A stretch of DNA of 64,000 bases from assembly GCA_030522415.1 (NCBI GenBank), contig CM060118.1, forward strand, positions 20,412,151-20,476,150, in the 5' to 3' direction. A model generated the notes under the pieces. That model saw only the letters and a program-made list of their open reading frames with translations. It was not told the DNA's origin and made no database searches. This document shows positions 25,842-36,069 of the stretch, piece by piece. The position numbers and the translations under genes are program-made. The stretch is from Channallabes apus. Its lineage: Eukaryota > Chordata > Actinopteri > Siluriformes > Clariidae. Within the stretch, counting starts at the first letter, position 1. The number at the start of each line of letters is the position of its first letter.

Positions 25842-26390
25842 GGAGATCTCTGAGTTGGAGCGAACGGCGGAGAATCTGAAGAAGATCAAAGAGGGCCGCC
25901 GAGTGGCAGCAGAACTCCTGCAGAGGAAGCACCTTCCAGACGGTGCCAGCACAAAAAAGGCGGCGCGGCGAAAACAGAGCGGTGAGATGAGGGTCCCGGC
26001 ACTGGATCTCGGGGCGGAGCTTCCCACAGACCAAGCCCCGTGCGCCGTTAACCGGCGAGGCGACTTACAGCTGCGCCTTCCTTTCTATAACGGCTCCGCG
26101 AGCACGTCAGGTTGGCGGCACCCGGTTCTCTGGCCGAGGCACTGTGTGAGGCCGAGCGCGCTGAAACCATCATGGCCGGGCATGGCGGCGAAAGAGCCGA
26201 GCTACCTCCCGCCGCTCGGGGGCGCTCGGGAGGCGAACCTGGCCGGGGACAAGGCTACCCGTCACGGCCAGGCTACGAGCAAGACGCCGAACTTCCGCGA
26301 CGACGCCGAGGCCCGGGACCGCAGGACTACGGCTCTAACGCCCCGCGGCGCGAGGACAACGTACCCCAGCAGCCGTTAAACTAGGTCGGG
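25840..26390 (+). pseudogene. gag remnant with a large internal deletion
   Basis: Frame 1 opens at 25840 (MEISELERTAENLKKIKEG) and runs to a segment resembling the first third of gypsy Gag (LRLPFYNGSAS, near 26085-26105). Then, in another frame from about 26114, comes PGSLAEALCEAERAETIMAG, which in this group lies near the Gag C-terminus. The central capsid region and any CCHC zinc knuckle are absent, and the two parts are out of frame. Gag forms the virus-like particle, so this copy could move only if proteins were supplied by another element. Confidence 0.75.
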
Positions 26391-26467
26391 GAGGCAGCGA
26401 GGGGAAGCCACCTCCCACGGCCGTTTCTGTTTCCCCAACTGGCTGCTTCGACTTCCTTTCGGGACGT

Positions 26468-29400
26468 GTGGGACAACGCGCTGGGATTAACATTGATTGT
26501 GTGCTGGACGGCATCCCGCTGCGGGCGCTTGTGGACACCGGCTCCACTGTTTCACTACTCCGCAACGGAGTGTTGGGACCAGGCGAGCGCACTGGCAAAG
26601 TGCCCAAGCCGGCTTTTAGCATCCGCACCGTGTCTGGGAGACGTTTGAAGATACGGGCTCGTCGATCGGTGCGAATCAACATAGGTGAGCACAGCTATGT
26701 TCATGACTTTTTGCTGGGGAACATTGAGGATAGCTGTATATTGGGGCTGGACATTTTGGAAAGGTGGGGGGCGGCGGACAGGACTCTGTGTGGGAATTTC
26801 GGCGTAGCTAGGTTGCTAACACCTAAACCACGGCCGCATGACAAAGTAGCACACACACAGGGGGCGGAACTTCCGGAGGCTGCGACACCCAAACATCCGG
26901 TACATGACCGAGCGAGCGTGCTAAACGAGCTTTTGCAAAGTAGCAGCGCGGGGTTGACTTCGACACAGACCGATACTCTGAGATCGTTCCTTAACGAATT
27001 CGCGGATGTTTTCGCGGTAGATGAGCGCGATTGCACCCATACCAATCTGGTGCAGCACAAGATTGATACGGGGAACGCAGCTCCTTTTCAGTTGCACCCG
27101 AGACGCCTCCCATTAGCTAAACGGGCTGTTGCCGAGCAGAAGCTGCGTGAGATGGTCGACTCAGGCGTCATTGAGCCAGCGTCCGGACCGTGGTCTTCAC
27201 CGGTTGTGCTTGTGCGTAAGAGGGACAATTCTTGGCGGTTTTGTGTCGATTACCGGCGGTTAAATGCGGTGACGCGGAAGGACTCATACCCGTTGCCACG
27301 GATAGATGATGCGCTGGAACATGTCGCAGGCTCGGCTTGGTTTAGCTCGTTAGATCTGCGTTGCGGGTATTGGCAAGTAGAGCTCACTCCGGAAGACCGC
27401 CCTAAAACCGCGTTCTCGATCGGGCACGGGCTGTGGCAATTCCGGCGTATGCCTTTCGGTCTATGCAACGCCCCGGCGACGTTTGAACGGTTGATGGAGA
27501 AAGTGTTGGCGGATATCCCTCGTAACCGTTGCGTCGTCTGTCTGGATGATTTGCTGGTGCACGGCAAGGAGTTTGAGGTCGCGCTAGCTAATCTCCGGGT
27601 GGTATTTTTGGCTATCCGACGGGCGAACTTGCGGCTCAATCCTAGGAAGTGCCAGCTGTTGCGTCGAGAGACCGCATTCCTGGGCCACATAATTAGTGCG
27701 AACGGGATTGCTACCGACCCAAACAAAATCGGTGCAGTACAGAATTGGCCAGAACCGGTAAATGTGTCGCAGCTGCGCACTTTCCTCGGGTTAGCCTCGT
27801 ACTACCGCCGGTTTGTGAAAGACTTCGCCACCGTTGCAAGTCCGTTGCATGGGTTGACTAAAAAGAACCAGCCGTTCCGCCGGGAGGTTGTACTGTACAT
27901 GTGCGCGCGTTCGCTCGGTTGCGCGAAGCTTTGGTCACGTGTCCCGTCCTCGGTTATCCGGATGCAGCGCGCGTTCATCCTTGACACAGACGCGAGCGAT
28001 GTAGGGCTGGGGGCCGTACTGTCTCAGGTTTCCGGTGGCCAAGAGTGGGTTGTCGCGTATTTCAGCCGAGCGTTGTCTGGACCCGAGCGGAATTATTGTG
28101 TCACGCGGCGCGAGCTGTTAGCTGTCATCGCGGCGTTCAAACATTTCCGGCCGTACTTATACGGGCAAACCTTCCTGCTGCGGACTGATCACGCTTCGCT
28201 AGTGTGGCTGCTCAGTTTTAAAGAACCCGAGGGGCAATTAGCGCGTTGGCTGGAGCGATTACAGGACTATAGCTTCACTATTGAACACCGAGCCGGGAAG
28301 CTACACGCTAACGCCGATGCGTTATCCCGCCGGCCATGCAGCGAAGCGCGTTGTCGGTACTGCGAGCGGGTCGAGGAGCGCGGTTGCGACGCGGGCCAAC
28401 CCCCAGAACCACTGATGCACAACATCCTTCCCGTTCAATCCTCCAGAACCCCCGGGGGTGATCAGCCGACCGTTCCGGCATGCAGCCGAGTCAATGCCTC
28501 GTCTAGGGCACCTCCCACCGTCATCTCACCTGTGCCACAGCTGGACAATGATCAGCTCGCAGCCGAGCAGGAGGGTGATCCGGTTCTGCAGCAAGTACTG
28601 GGTTGGGTTAAAGCGGGCCTGAGGCCGGATTATACCGCGATCGCTCATCTGGGGCTAGAGGCAAAGGCTCTCCACTCGCAGTTTACCTGCCTAGCATTGC
28701 GGGAAGGTTTACTCTACCGCCGCTGGGAGCGGCCGTGCGGCGCTGGCGAGTGTTTTCAGCTTCTGGTACCCAGGACTTTGAGGGCGTGCGTGTTGGGGTT
28801 GGTTCACGGGCATACGGGTACGGGACACTTTGGTGTGACAAAAACTTTGCGACGGTTGCGCGCCCGTTTCTACTGGCCAGGTTGTCATACTGATAGCGAA
28901 CTCTTTGTCCACAGATGCGACTCGTGCACAGCAAAGAAGGGCCCTACCCAGCGCTCGCGAGCACCGCTGCAGGACTTTCGGGTGGGGGCACCCATGGAGC
29001 GTATGGGCGTGGACATCCTTGGACCGTTCCCCGTTTCCGATCGGGGTAACCGTTATGTGCTGGTCGTTGTGGATTACTTCACAAAGTGGCCAGAGGCTTT
29101 CGCTGTGCCTGATCAGAGCGCCTCCACCACGGCCCGAGTGCTAGTGGATGAGGTGTTCAGCCGGTTGGGCGCTCCAGAGCAGTTACACAGCGATCAGGGG
29201 CGCAACTTCGAGGCGGAGGTGTTTGCGGCGGTGTGCGAACGCCTCGGGGTGAAAAAGACCCGCACCACGCCACTTCATCCACAAAGTGACGGCCTCGTGG
29301 AGCGCTTCAATCGGACGCTCACCACAAAACTCGCCCTACTTACCAGCGATCGGCAACGCGATTGGGACGAACATTTGCCTCTCGTGCTTTGGGCATATCG

Positions 29401-29897
29401 CACAGCAGTACAGGAGTCATCGCAACTAACGCCAGCTGTTCTCATGTTTGGCCGCGAGCTGCGCACTCCAGTGGACCTTGTTTTTGGACCACCTCCACAA
29501 TCGGACTTACCCACGGAACCACATTTTTGTTCTCTGAAAGAAAAACTGTTCCGTGTTCACGAGTTAGTGCGCAAACACTTGGCGGACGGGAGAGCAGGTA
29601 TGGGTTTATTCCCCGAGAAGGAAGAGAGGGCTATCACCCAAACTGATGTCCCACTGGGTGGGACCCTGCACGGTGATCGTTCGGCTTTCGGATGTCGTCT
29701 ACCGGGTGCGGCTGGCGGGGCGAGCGCGGATGATTGTGCTTCACCGAGACCGTCTCGCTCCCTACCAGCCGCATGCCGGTGAGACGGCAACTGCTGCGGA
29801 GGCCGGACCGCCTCAGGCTAATTTTCACGTTTCGTCTACAACAGGGCTCCGGCGTTCACAGCGCCAGCGCCGACCGCCTGCACGCCTCAGAGACTGA
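26468..29897 (+). pseudogene. pol polyprotein (protease, RT, RNase H, integrase), frame-damaged
   Basis: A 1104-codon frame (26468-29782) holds, in order: protease with LVDTGSTVS (D23); RT with RFCVDYRRLNAVT, SLDLRCGYWQV and the catalytic box VCLDDLLVH (C358-D361, where Y is usual at the first position); RNase H with ILDTDASDVGLG and RTDHASL; and integrase with an H2C2 zinc motif (HTGTGH...CDSC) and D849, D909, E945 giving a DD35E spacing. At about 27880-27970 the frame carries unrelated residues while the homologous ones are in a neighbouring frame. At about 29587 the frame changes for good, and the C-terminal GPY/F-type module continues at 29589-29897 in another frame. Homology also extends slightly upstream of 26468. 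Confidence 0.9.
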
Positions 29898-29930
29898 AGA
29901 ATTAGGGGTGACCGGGGACGGTCACAGCTC

Positions 29931-29942
29931 GGGTGGGGGCAG
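29931..29942 (+). promoter_or_regulatory. Polypurine tract
   Basis: GGGTGGGGGCAG lies directly against the 3' LTR, at the expected site for plus-strand priming. It is not a pure purine run. Confidence 0.65.
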
Positions 29943-30182
29943 TGTGGCGTGGGCGGGGCTGGCGACCGCCGGCTTTGGGCCAGCATTATGTTTATGTTCA
30001 CCATGGGTGGGATATTGGTTTTAGGTTAGCGGCTTCGGCCATGTTTAAGCATGTGGTATGTGTGCTTACCTGTGTGTATGTGTGTTGTGCTGAGATTAAT
30101 AACTTACTCCCAGTCATTACATTGGGTAGCCACCAAGCTCACTCGTCCTCCAAGATCCCTGCTAGCGTCGAAAAACGCTACA
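29943..30182 (+). repeat. 3' LTR of the Ty3/gypsy element
   Basis: 240 bp, same ends as the 5' LTR. See that entry for divergence. Confidence 0.95.
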
Positions 30183-30645
30183 ATATATTGGGTCATATTT
30201 GTAAAAAAAAAAAAAAATTTACAAAAGAACAACAATAAGTTCATTATTCAAAGTTATTCAGATCAGTGTAAAATTAGTATGATTTTAAAAGTGCTATAAC
30301 TCCACCTGGCACAGTTTCATCCTAGTGGAACAATCTGACTACATGTGCAGTGCCATGGAAAAGTATTTGCCCCTTCCTGATTTATTTCTTTGCATATTTG
30401 TCACAGTTGTATGGGTGGAATTTCACCTAAACACGTTATGAGGAAAAGACAAATTGGCCTTTTTGTTTGTGAGATATCATTAACATTTTGCACAGGGCAT
30501 CATCGTGATGCAGTGTAAGATATACTATACCACTCATCAGTGTAAGCTGCAAGTGCAGCAGGTCAGTGATGATGAACCAGTATCTGCTGATGATGACCAA
30601 CACGTCTCCCCGACCTACCAGAGCCAAGTAAAAAGAATCACAATC

Positions 30646-30851
30646 AAACTGAACAGGTAAGCTGGAATAAAATTAGTATCAGCATTAACTCGTGCTAGTA
30701 ATTATTATGGTAGTCAATATTAATTAAAAATAATGTTTCTCAGCCTTATTTCAAATTAATATTGACTACCATAATAATTAAAATAAGTAACTAGTTTACT
30801 AGCGTGAGCTAATGCTGCAAATGATTTTATTTCAGCTTACCTGTTCAGTTT
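30646..30851. repeat. Long imperfect palindrome (fold-back)
   Basis: The left arm 30646-30725 and the right arm 30754-30851 are inverted copies (AAACTGAACAGGTAAGCTG at the base, TAGTCAATATTAAT near the loop), with a 28-bp loop. The right arm has one extra block of about 17 bp. It lies inside the inner hAT element. Confidence 0.85.
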
Positions 30852-31236
30852 TATTGCCATTCTTTGTAAAATATTGTCTTTATAGATTTATATGTAGTTT
30901 GTCTTGATGTTCTTTCCTTTGGTTCTTTGTTTTACTAATATGACCCAATATATGTTCAGTGATACTTCAAATAATATGTTTAAATAGCATTGATTTCCGT
31001 ATTGTTATATTTTTATACTAGTAACTGGTGTTAAAATATATCTCTACATTAATGAGCCAATGTATTATGATGTGGGCTGCTGTGGGCCAGAAAGTCCAGG
31101 GCCACTTTTTGGTCCCAGTCCGCCCCTGCTCTGGTCTATCTTTTTGTGCTGACTCTTTATAGTGGAAGGTAATTCAATCAATTGATGAATTTTCTATCAT
31201 TCAACATGAAATCTAAATAGAATTTAATAGTGATTA

Positions 31237-31240
<4 letters not shown>

Positions 31241-31280
<40 letters not shown>
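31241..31280. repeat. (TA)n microsatellite left of SINE
   Basis: About 20 TA units. A similar run (about 31664-31702) follows the SINE, so the SINE probably inserted into a TA tract. Confidence 0.9.
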
Positions 31281-31282
<2 letters not shown>

Positions 31283-31660
31283 CGGCACGGTGGTGTAGTG
31301 GTTAGCACTGTCGCCTTGCACCTCCAGGATCTGGGTTCGATTCCCCGGCCAGGCTCGATTCCCATCTCTGTGTGCATGGAGTTTGCATGTTCTCCCCGTG
31401 CTTGGTGGGTTTCCTCCGGGTACTCCGGTTTCCTCCCACAGTCCAAAGATATGCAGGTTAGGCTAATTGGCATTCCCAAAATTGCCCGTAGTGTGTGATT
31501 GAGTGTGTGTATGTGTGTGTGCCCTGCGATGGATTGGCACCCTGTCCAGGGTGTACCCCGCCTAGTGCCCGAAGTCTCCTGGGATAGGCTCCAGGCCCCC
31601 CGCGACCCTGAACACAGGATTAAGCGGTATAGAAAATGAATGAATGAATGAATGAATGAA

Positions 31661-31664
<4 letters not shown>
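31281..31664 (+). repeat. tRNA-derived SINE, full length
   Basis: The tRNA-like head (GGCGGCACGGTGGTGTAGTG) carries an A-box region GGTGTAGTGGTTAGC and B-box GGTTCGATTCC. A conserved body follows (GCATGGAGTTTGCATGTTCT and CCTGTCCAGGGTGTACCCCG), then the tail GCGGTATAGAAAATGAATGA with repeated ATGA units. It resembles V-SINE/Mermaid-type fish SINEs. Other copies in the window confirm the family. Confidence 0.85.
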
Positions 31665-31704
<40 letters not shown>

Positions 31705-31776
31705 CAGTAAATAACCTATGCGAAAGGGGCAAACATTCTCATCCTGTTGAGAAGCAATAGCCCTTTAAGGAAATGA

Positions 31777-31819
31777 TACACACACACACACACACACACA
31801 CACACCAAATAGGAAGTAA

Positions 31820-31862
<43 letters not shown>

Positions 31863-31866
31863 CGCA
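31777..31866. repeat. (CA)n ... (GT)n inverted microsatellite pair
   Basis: A CA run (about 31777-31805) and a GT run ending GCGCGCGC (about 31823-31866) face each other across about 17 bp, so they could form a hairpin. Confidence 0.85.
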
Positions 31867-33186
31867 ATGCATGTGTGAGCATGTGTAGAGAGAGGTATTA
31901 TATGTCCTCATTACATTTATGCGCGTAATATTACTTGTAAGTTGCAATGCGTTTATTATATCAGATGCCTTTAGAGAAAACTACAACAGAAATATATTGT
32001 CATACCAAAGAATAAACTACCCGCCAAAGTGGCTAGTGAGACTAAAGTTATTACCCGCCACAGCCAAATTTTACCCGCATTTGGCGGGTGCCAATGTCAA
32101 GCCCTGCTACGTGTAATGGATAACGGAAAGCAGGGATTGATAATGGATATCAATCCCTGCTATCCGTTATCACCCAAATGAGGATGGGTCCCCTGTTGAG
32201 TCCGGTTCCTCTCAAAGTTTCTTCCTATTGCCATCTCAGGGAGTTTTTTCCTGTTGCTGTCGCCCTTGGCTTGCTCGTCAGGGACAATCATTTTGATTCA
32301 CAGATATTCACATTTCATACAAACTTCGATAATTTATTTTGATTGACAATCACAATTGTTAAAAGCGATATACAAATAAAATTGAATCGTAAAATTTTAT
32401 TGAAATTACCCCATGGTAAAAAAAAAAAAACGAGAGCTGCATATTAGACCTTACAGGCCTCTTTGAGCATGGTAAATGTTAAAAATAATATGGAAGGATA
32501 AATGAGGTTCACAAAACTGCAGCTGAACAATCCATAAGGCTTCTGGAACAATGTCATATGGACTGATGAGACCAAATTGATGTTGTTTGGCCCTAATGCC
32601 CAGCACCATGTTTGGAAAAAACCAAACAGCATTTTAGCAGAAACACCTCAGTTTTCTAGTGATCAAATACGAGAGGCCATACTGTATATACAACCGCTAA
32701 AACGTGGGCAAAATCTAGAGCACACCTACTGTAGATTAGAATGACTAGAAGAATTGAAGTTTTGGAATGGCCTAGTCAAAATCCAGACCTTATTCCAAAT
32801 GAAATGCTGTGGTGGGCCTTAAAAGAGCTGCCTCAATTAACTGTATCAAAATTCCTCCACAATGATGTGATACTGATAAAGTTATACAAGAAAATTTCTC
32901 CACGTTATTGCTACCAAAGTTGGGTCTGCACTCTATAAAATTTTTGGAATACATACTGTAGTATGGGTACATTATTCACATTTTTCCCCTCTTTGGCTTC
33001 ATTTTTGTTAAATAACAATTTCACTTTTTTTTTTTTATATATATACGTTGTTGTTTGTCTGATTATGTATCTGTCTTACATGTACAGTATGTGAAGACCT
33101 GCTACTGTATAATCAGATGATTTTTATGATTTTTATATCAAAATAGAATTAAAAGAGGGGGGTTGTAACTTTTGCAATTGACTGTA

Positions 33187-33835
33187 CATGTTGTTAGTTG
33201 ATGCCTGAATGGATGTTACACAGCATATACCTGCACTATAATATGGTGATGTTATTAAGTATTGCAGTAAAACCAAGATGGGTAAAAGAGGAGGCTGATG
33301 ACGTTCCCAGGAGACTTACAGTAGAGCATGAGGCACCCTAAGATACACCCTGGGCAGGGGGCCAATCCATGTACACACACTCAAATGCTCATTCACACAA
33401 CACAGGCAATTACTATACCAGAGTATAATTATTTGAGAACAATGGTCATGCTGAATTGTCTGTTCGATATCCTTCTCTATGAAGAGATGTGTCAAAAGGT
33501 AAACACTACATTTTCTTATGTAATATCAAAAAGAATCGACGTAAAATCTTTGAATGGTATGAATCATGTGAACATGTTTCAGTGTTATCACAGTGCTATC
33601 TGTTTTTTTTTTCCAAGTGTAGAACTACAGTACTTGAAGCTGAGTGGTCAGATCTATGTACATGAATAAGCATGTTTCTTTTTTCATATGTACTGTATAC
33701 TCCTTGCTGAGAGGGAAAATGGGTCAGGCCACTAGAGACTGTGTGTCACTGTGACTGATCTGCAGTCAGCCTAATTAGTCCTCGCTCCTCTCCCTCTGGC
33801 AACGCAGGGGAATGTGATGAGCATGCACTTTGCCT
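33187..33835. other. Intergenic DNA with a possible SINE scrap
   Basis: No gene is seen. At 33330-33405 a stretch including CACCCTGGGCAGGGGGCCAA resembles the minus strand of the SINE body. Confidence 0.4.
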
Positions 33836-34231
33836 CTACCACAGTTCCACAGCTCCTCTTTTCACTCTTAGATCTGCAAAATGGGACACTGGCTCATCTG
33901 GACAGAATGTTCTAAGGCAGGGGTACGCAAATATAAATTTTAGTCCTTTTAGTGTGAAAAGTGACATCTTTGTGCCACCAGTTGTTTGAACTTGCGTATA
34001 AAAGGTGTGAGGACCAGGTGGAGGCACTGATGTAAATGTTCATTGGTGAAGCTGCTGTGATGTGTTTTTCACCATGCTCATAGTTGAAACGGCAGATTCA
34101 CAGCAGTACGTTGAGAAAAACATTGTGAGAATTTGAAGGGCCCTATTCTGCAGGACAGGAACATCTACTGCAGTAACTATCTTTCTCCAGAAGGTGAGAA
34201 GGTGACCACTTTTGATTGCTAGATTAAGCAC
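33836..34231 (-). pseudogene. hAT transposase C-terminal (dimerisation) remnant
   Basis: The minus strand reads ALQILTMFFSTYCCESAVS then TMSMVKNTSQQLHQ, matching the STYxCES-x-FS-x-M-x-xIKN core of the hAT C-terminal dimerisation domain. Stops and frame changes follow. No terminal repeats were assigned. It abuts the left end of the DIRS element. Confidence 0.55.
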
Positions 34232-34979
34232 ATTAGTTCACTTTCAAAGGCTTTCTCTCGATGCTGCGTGAAAACGCTATGGGAACCATTTTGTCCTGTT
34301 GCTGGTTGTGAAGCATGTGTGCAAACACGCCAAATTTTTTGGCTATATATAACCTCGGTCAGGTGACGTCATCTCATTAGATGCAGCCGCAGGTTATAAA
34401 TCCTAGTGAGCCGGCGACAAAACTCAGATTCTTTGTCTTCACTTTGACCTTGTTGTGAGCGTGTCTGTGTTTAAACCAGCAAAATAAGAAGCGTTTAACT
34501 CACAGATATCGGAGTTTTAAACAAGATGTCCCTCCGTGTGTGATAATCCATATCGGAGGGCGATCTTTACGGCTACGATTAAAAAGTGCTCGTGCGCCTC
34601 GCATTTCTTGAGAAGCTCCGAGCCGCGGTGCATTTTGATGCTTAAAACTCACTTCCTCCTTGGATCGGGAAATCCCTCTGTCCGCTCTCAAGCGCGCCAT
34701 GGGCTTCTTGTGAATGGGTAAGGATAAACATCCAATCTTGCTTAAACCGCAGAGATGGAATAATCTCCGAGCACTAGGAAAACAACAACAACAAAAAAAC
34801 AAAAAACGGCAGTTTCTGTCGGCTGGCCGGGGGGGCGGAGCCTCAACGACACGCTCCCCCCCCCCCTTAGCTTTCTCCATATGAGTTAACCCTTTCATGG
34901 AGTAAGCTGTATTAATCCTGTGTTTTCCTGCCATTGACTTATTTAGTTGTTTAAATATAGTTAATGTGGAATCGCAGAG

Positions 34980-35530
34980 TTATATGATGTAGCCCAGATA
35001 GAAGAGACGCTTCAAAAGCTATCTCTCTCTTGGGACATCATCCTTCCTGAAAAGTTAATACTTTCTTTCAAGCTGTGTAGACTTTCATCTTCCCTGAAGG
35101 GAAAAGCTTTTCAGGCAGCAGGTCAGGTTGGTGCTCCTTTGCACACCATGGCGGTTTTGCAGGCCTACCACGCTGACCTGCTGAGAGATTTGAGCACTGG
35201 CGGGGCTCTTCAGATAGAGCGTATTGGAATTACGCCGGGCCACAGACTTGTCTCTGCGTGCAACAAAAGCAGACGGCTCGTGCTATCGGCCGTTTTATGG
35301 CTGCGATGGGTTTCGCACGTAGGCACTTGCGGTTGAATCTTAGGCGCATCAAGGATAAGAATCGTGCATTCCTCCTGGATGCCCCTATCTATATGCGGCC
35401 TGTTTGGCGATATCGCTAACTCGGTCGCCGCTAGGTTCATGAGGCAAAGTTATATGAGCAAGCCTTCGGGAAATTCCTTCCCCGCCGTTCTCAAAAGTCG
35501 GGACTGTCGGCCACCCAGTCTCGACCGGGT
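34980..35530 (+). pseudogene. DIRS gag remnant
   Basis: The best stretch is HTMAVLQAYHADLLRDLSTG near 35135-35200. Before it are KAFQAAGQVGAPL-type residues and after it pieces resembling FLLDAPI and LFGDIANSVAARF, spread over different frames. Confidence 0.6.
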
Positions 35531-36069
35531 CTGACTCTTGCGAGGCGTGAAACACAAGGAGTGTGTTTTTGAGCCTGCCACCCCTTTTGGGGTACGACGC
35601 GCCTCACTATCAGCCTCAAAAAGGGTCAGACTGGCATATTATCTTCTTCACAAAGAAGCCCTGAGGTTCATGTGCCCAGGACCACGGGGGTGGCCCCCTC
35701 AATGGGGAGAGGCACGCAGAATTTCTTTCAAGAATGAAGTGGTCTCCCTGACACCCCCAGGAGGTCAGTGTTTTTGCTCCACCACCACTGGTGTTTCGGG
35801 CGACACCAGTCTCCAATAAGTGTTAGTTCTTCGGTTTTCCTGCCATGTTTCAGGATGCCGGACATCTAACACCCTTCCCCCCCCCCTTTTTAACCAAGCC
35901 GCCGAAACTTTGCCCCTATCTGAGGAATTGGCAGCGTGGAAGCTACTGCCAAGTATATCTCCTTGGGTACTTCACATCACCTTCCGCGTTTCAAAATGGC
36001 GTGATCTCCACTTCCATGAAACCGGAAGGTGCACATCTCCTGACAGAAGTTGCTGGGTATGGGGCCAGG

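Larger units (their letters stand above)
25583..30182 (+). mobile_element. Ty3/gypsy LTR retrotransposon, near full length but defective
   Basis: Two 240-bp LTRs (25583-25822, 29943-30182) start TGTGGCG and end GCTACA. ATAT flanks both sides (25579-25582, 30183-30186). A tRNA-Leu-type primer site, a gag remnant, pol in the order protease-RT-RNase H-integrase, and a polypurine tract follow. The pol order places it in Ty3/gypsy. There is no env. Base composition is clearly GC-richer than its surroundings. The gag deletion and pol frameshifts make it non-autonomous. Confidence 0.95.
24715..31128 (+). mobile_element. hAT-like transposon (inner), split by the Ty3/gypsy element
   Basis: The left end is CAGGGGCGGACTGGCCATC and the right end inverted is CAGGGGCGGACTGGGACC, a well-known hAT-type terminus. 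Flanks are CTTTGGTA (24707-24714) and CTCTGGTC (31129-31136), 6 of 8 matching. About 1.8 kb remains after removing the retrotransposon. No transposase is recognisable. The left side has a promoter-like stretch (24880-25100); the right side holds a long palindrome (30646-30851). Confidence 0.75.
24251..32106 (+). mobile_element. hAT-like transposon (outer), split by further insertions
   Basis: The left end is CAGGGTTTGACATTAAC and the right end inverted is CAGGGCTTGACATTGGC. GGCTAGTG/CACTAGCC motifs lie just inside both ends. Flanks are CCGCGTGT (24243-24250) and CTACGTGT (32107-32114), 6 of 8 matching. It interrupts the L2 3' UTR. Net of the inner hAT (24715-31128) it spans about 1.4 kb with no transposase; the right part also holds a SINE and microsatellites. 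Confidence 0.7.
18826..32395 (+). mobile_element. L2/CR1-like LINE, three pieces separated by two insertions
   Basis: Piece 1 (about 18826-19864) covers the end of the RT ORF and the start of the 3' UTR. Piece 2 (23901-24250) and piece 3 (32107-about 32395) continue the 3' UTR. The order is confirmed by the uninterrupted relative at 43797-44945, which runs straight through both junctions. Piece 3 includes CAGGGAGTTTTTT and TACAAATAAAATTGAAT, the usual 3' tail. It is 5'-truncated, as is normal for LINEs. Confidence 0.85.
18515..33184 (+). mobile_element. Tc1-like transposon split by a large nested insertion
   Basis: The left end (TACAGTCATGTTCAAAAG, then CCCCCTCTTTTAATTCTA) at 18513 and the right end at about 33130-33186 are inverted copies of each other. 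Both have TA at the boundary. Tc1 sequence occupies about 18515-18825 and about 32396-33184. In the right piece the transposase reads TDETKLMLFGPNAQHHVW (first catalytic aspartate block), then WPSQNPDLIPNEMLW, with stops. The 13.6 kb between is an L2 LINE with its own insertions. That both pieces are one element is an inference from matching ends and orientation. Confidence 0.6.

Noticed and set aside
25582..26379. A 265-codon ORF starting inside the LTR as an intact Gag
   Set aside because: The first part is LTR sequence and the last part is out of frame with Gag-like residues, so it is a remnant.
31281..31350. A functional tRNA gene (A and B boxes present)
   Set aside because: It is the head of a dispersed SINE with body and ATGA tail; several copies exist in the window and the cloverleaf is not maintained.
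31777..31866. CRISPR-like or functional repeat array
   Set aside because: These are simple CA/GT dinucleotide runs in a vertebrate genome.
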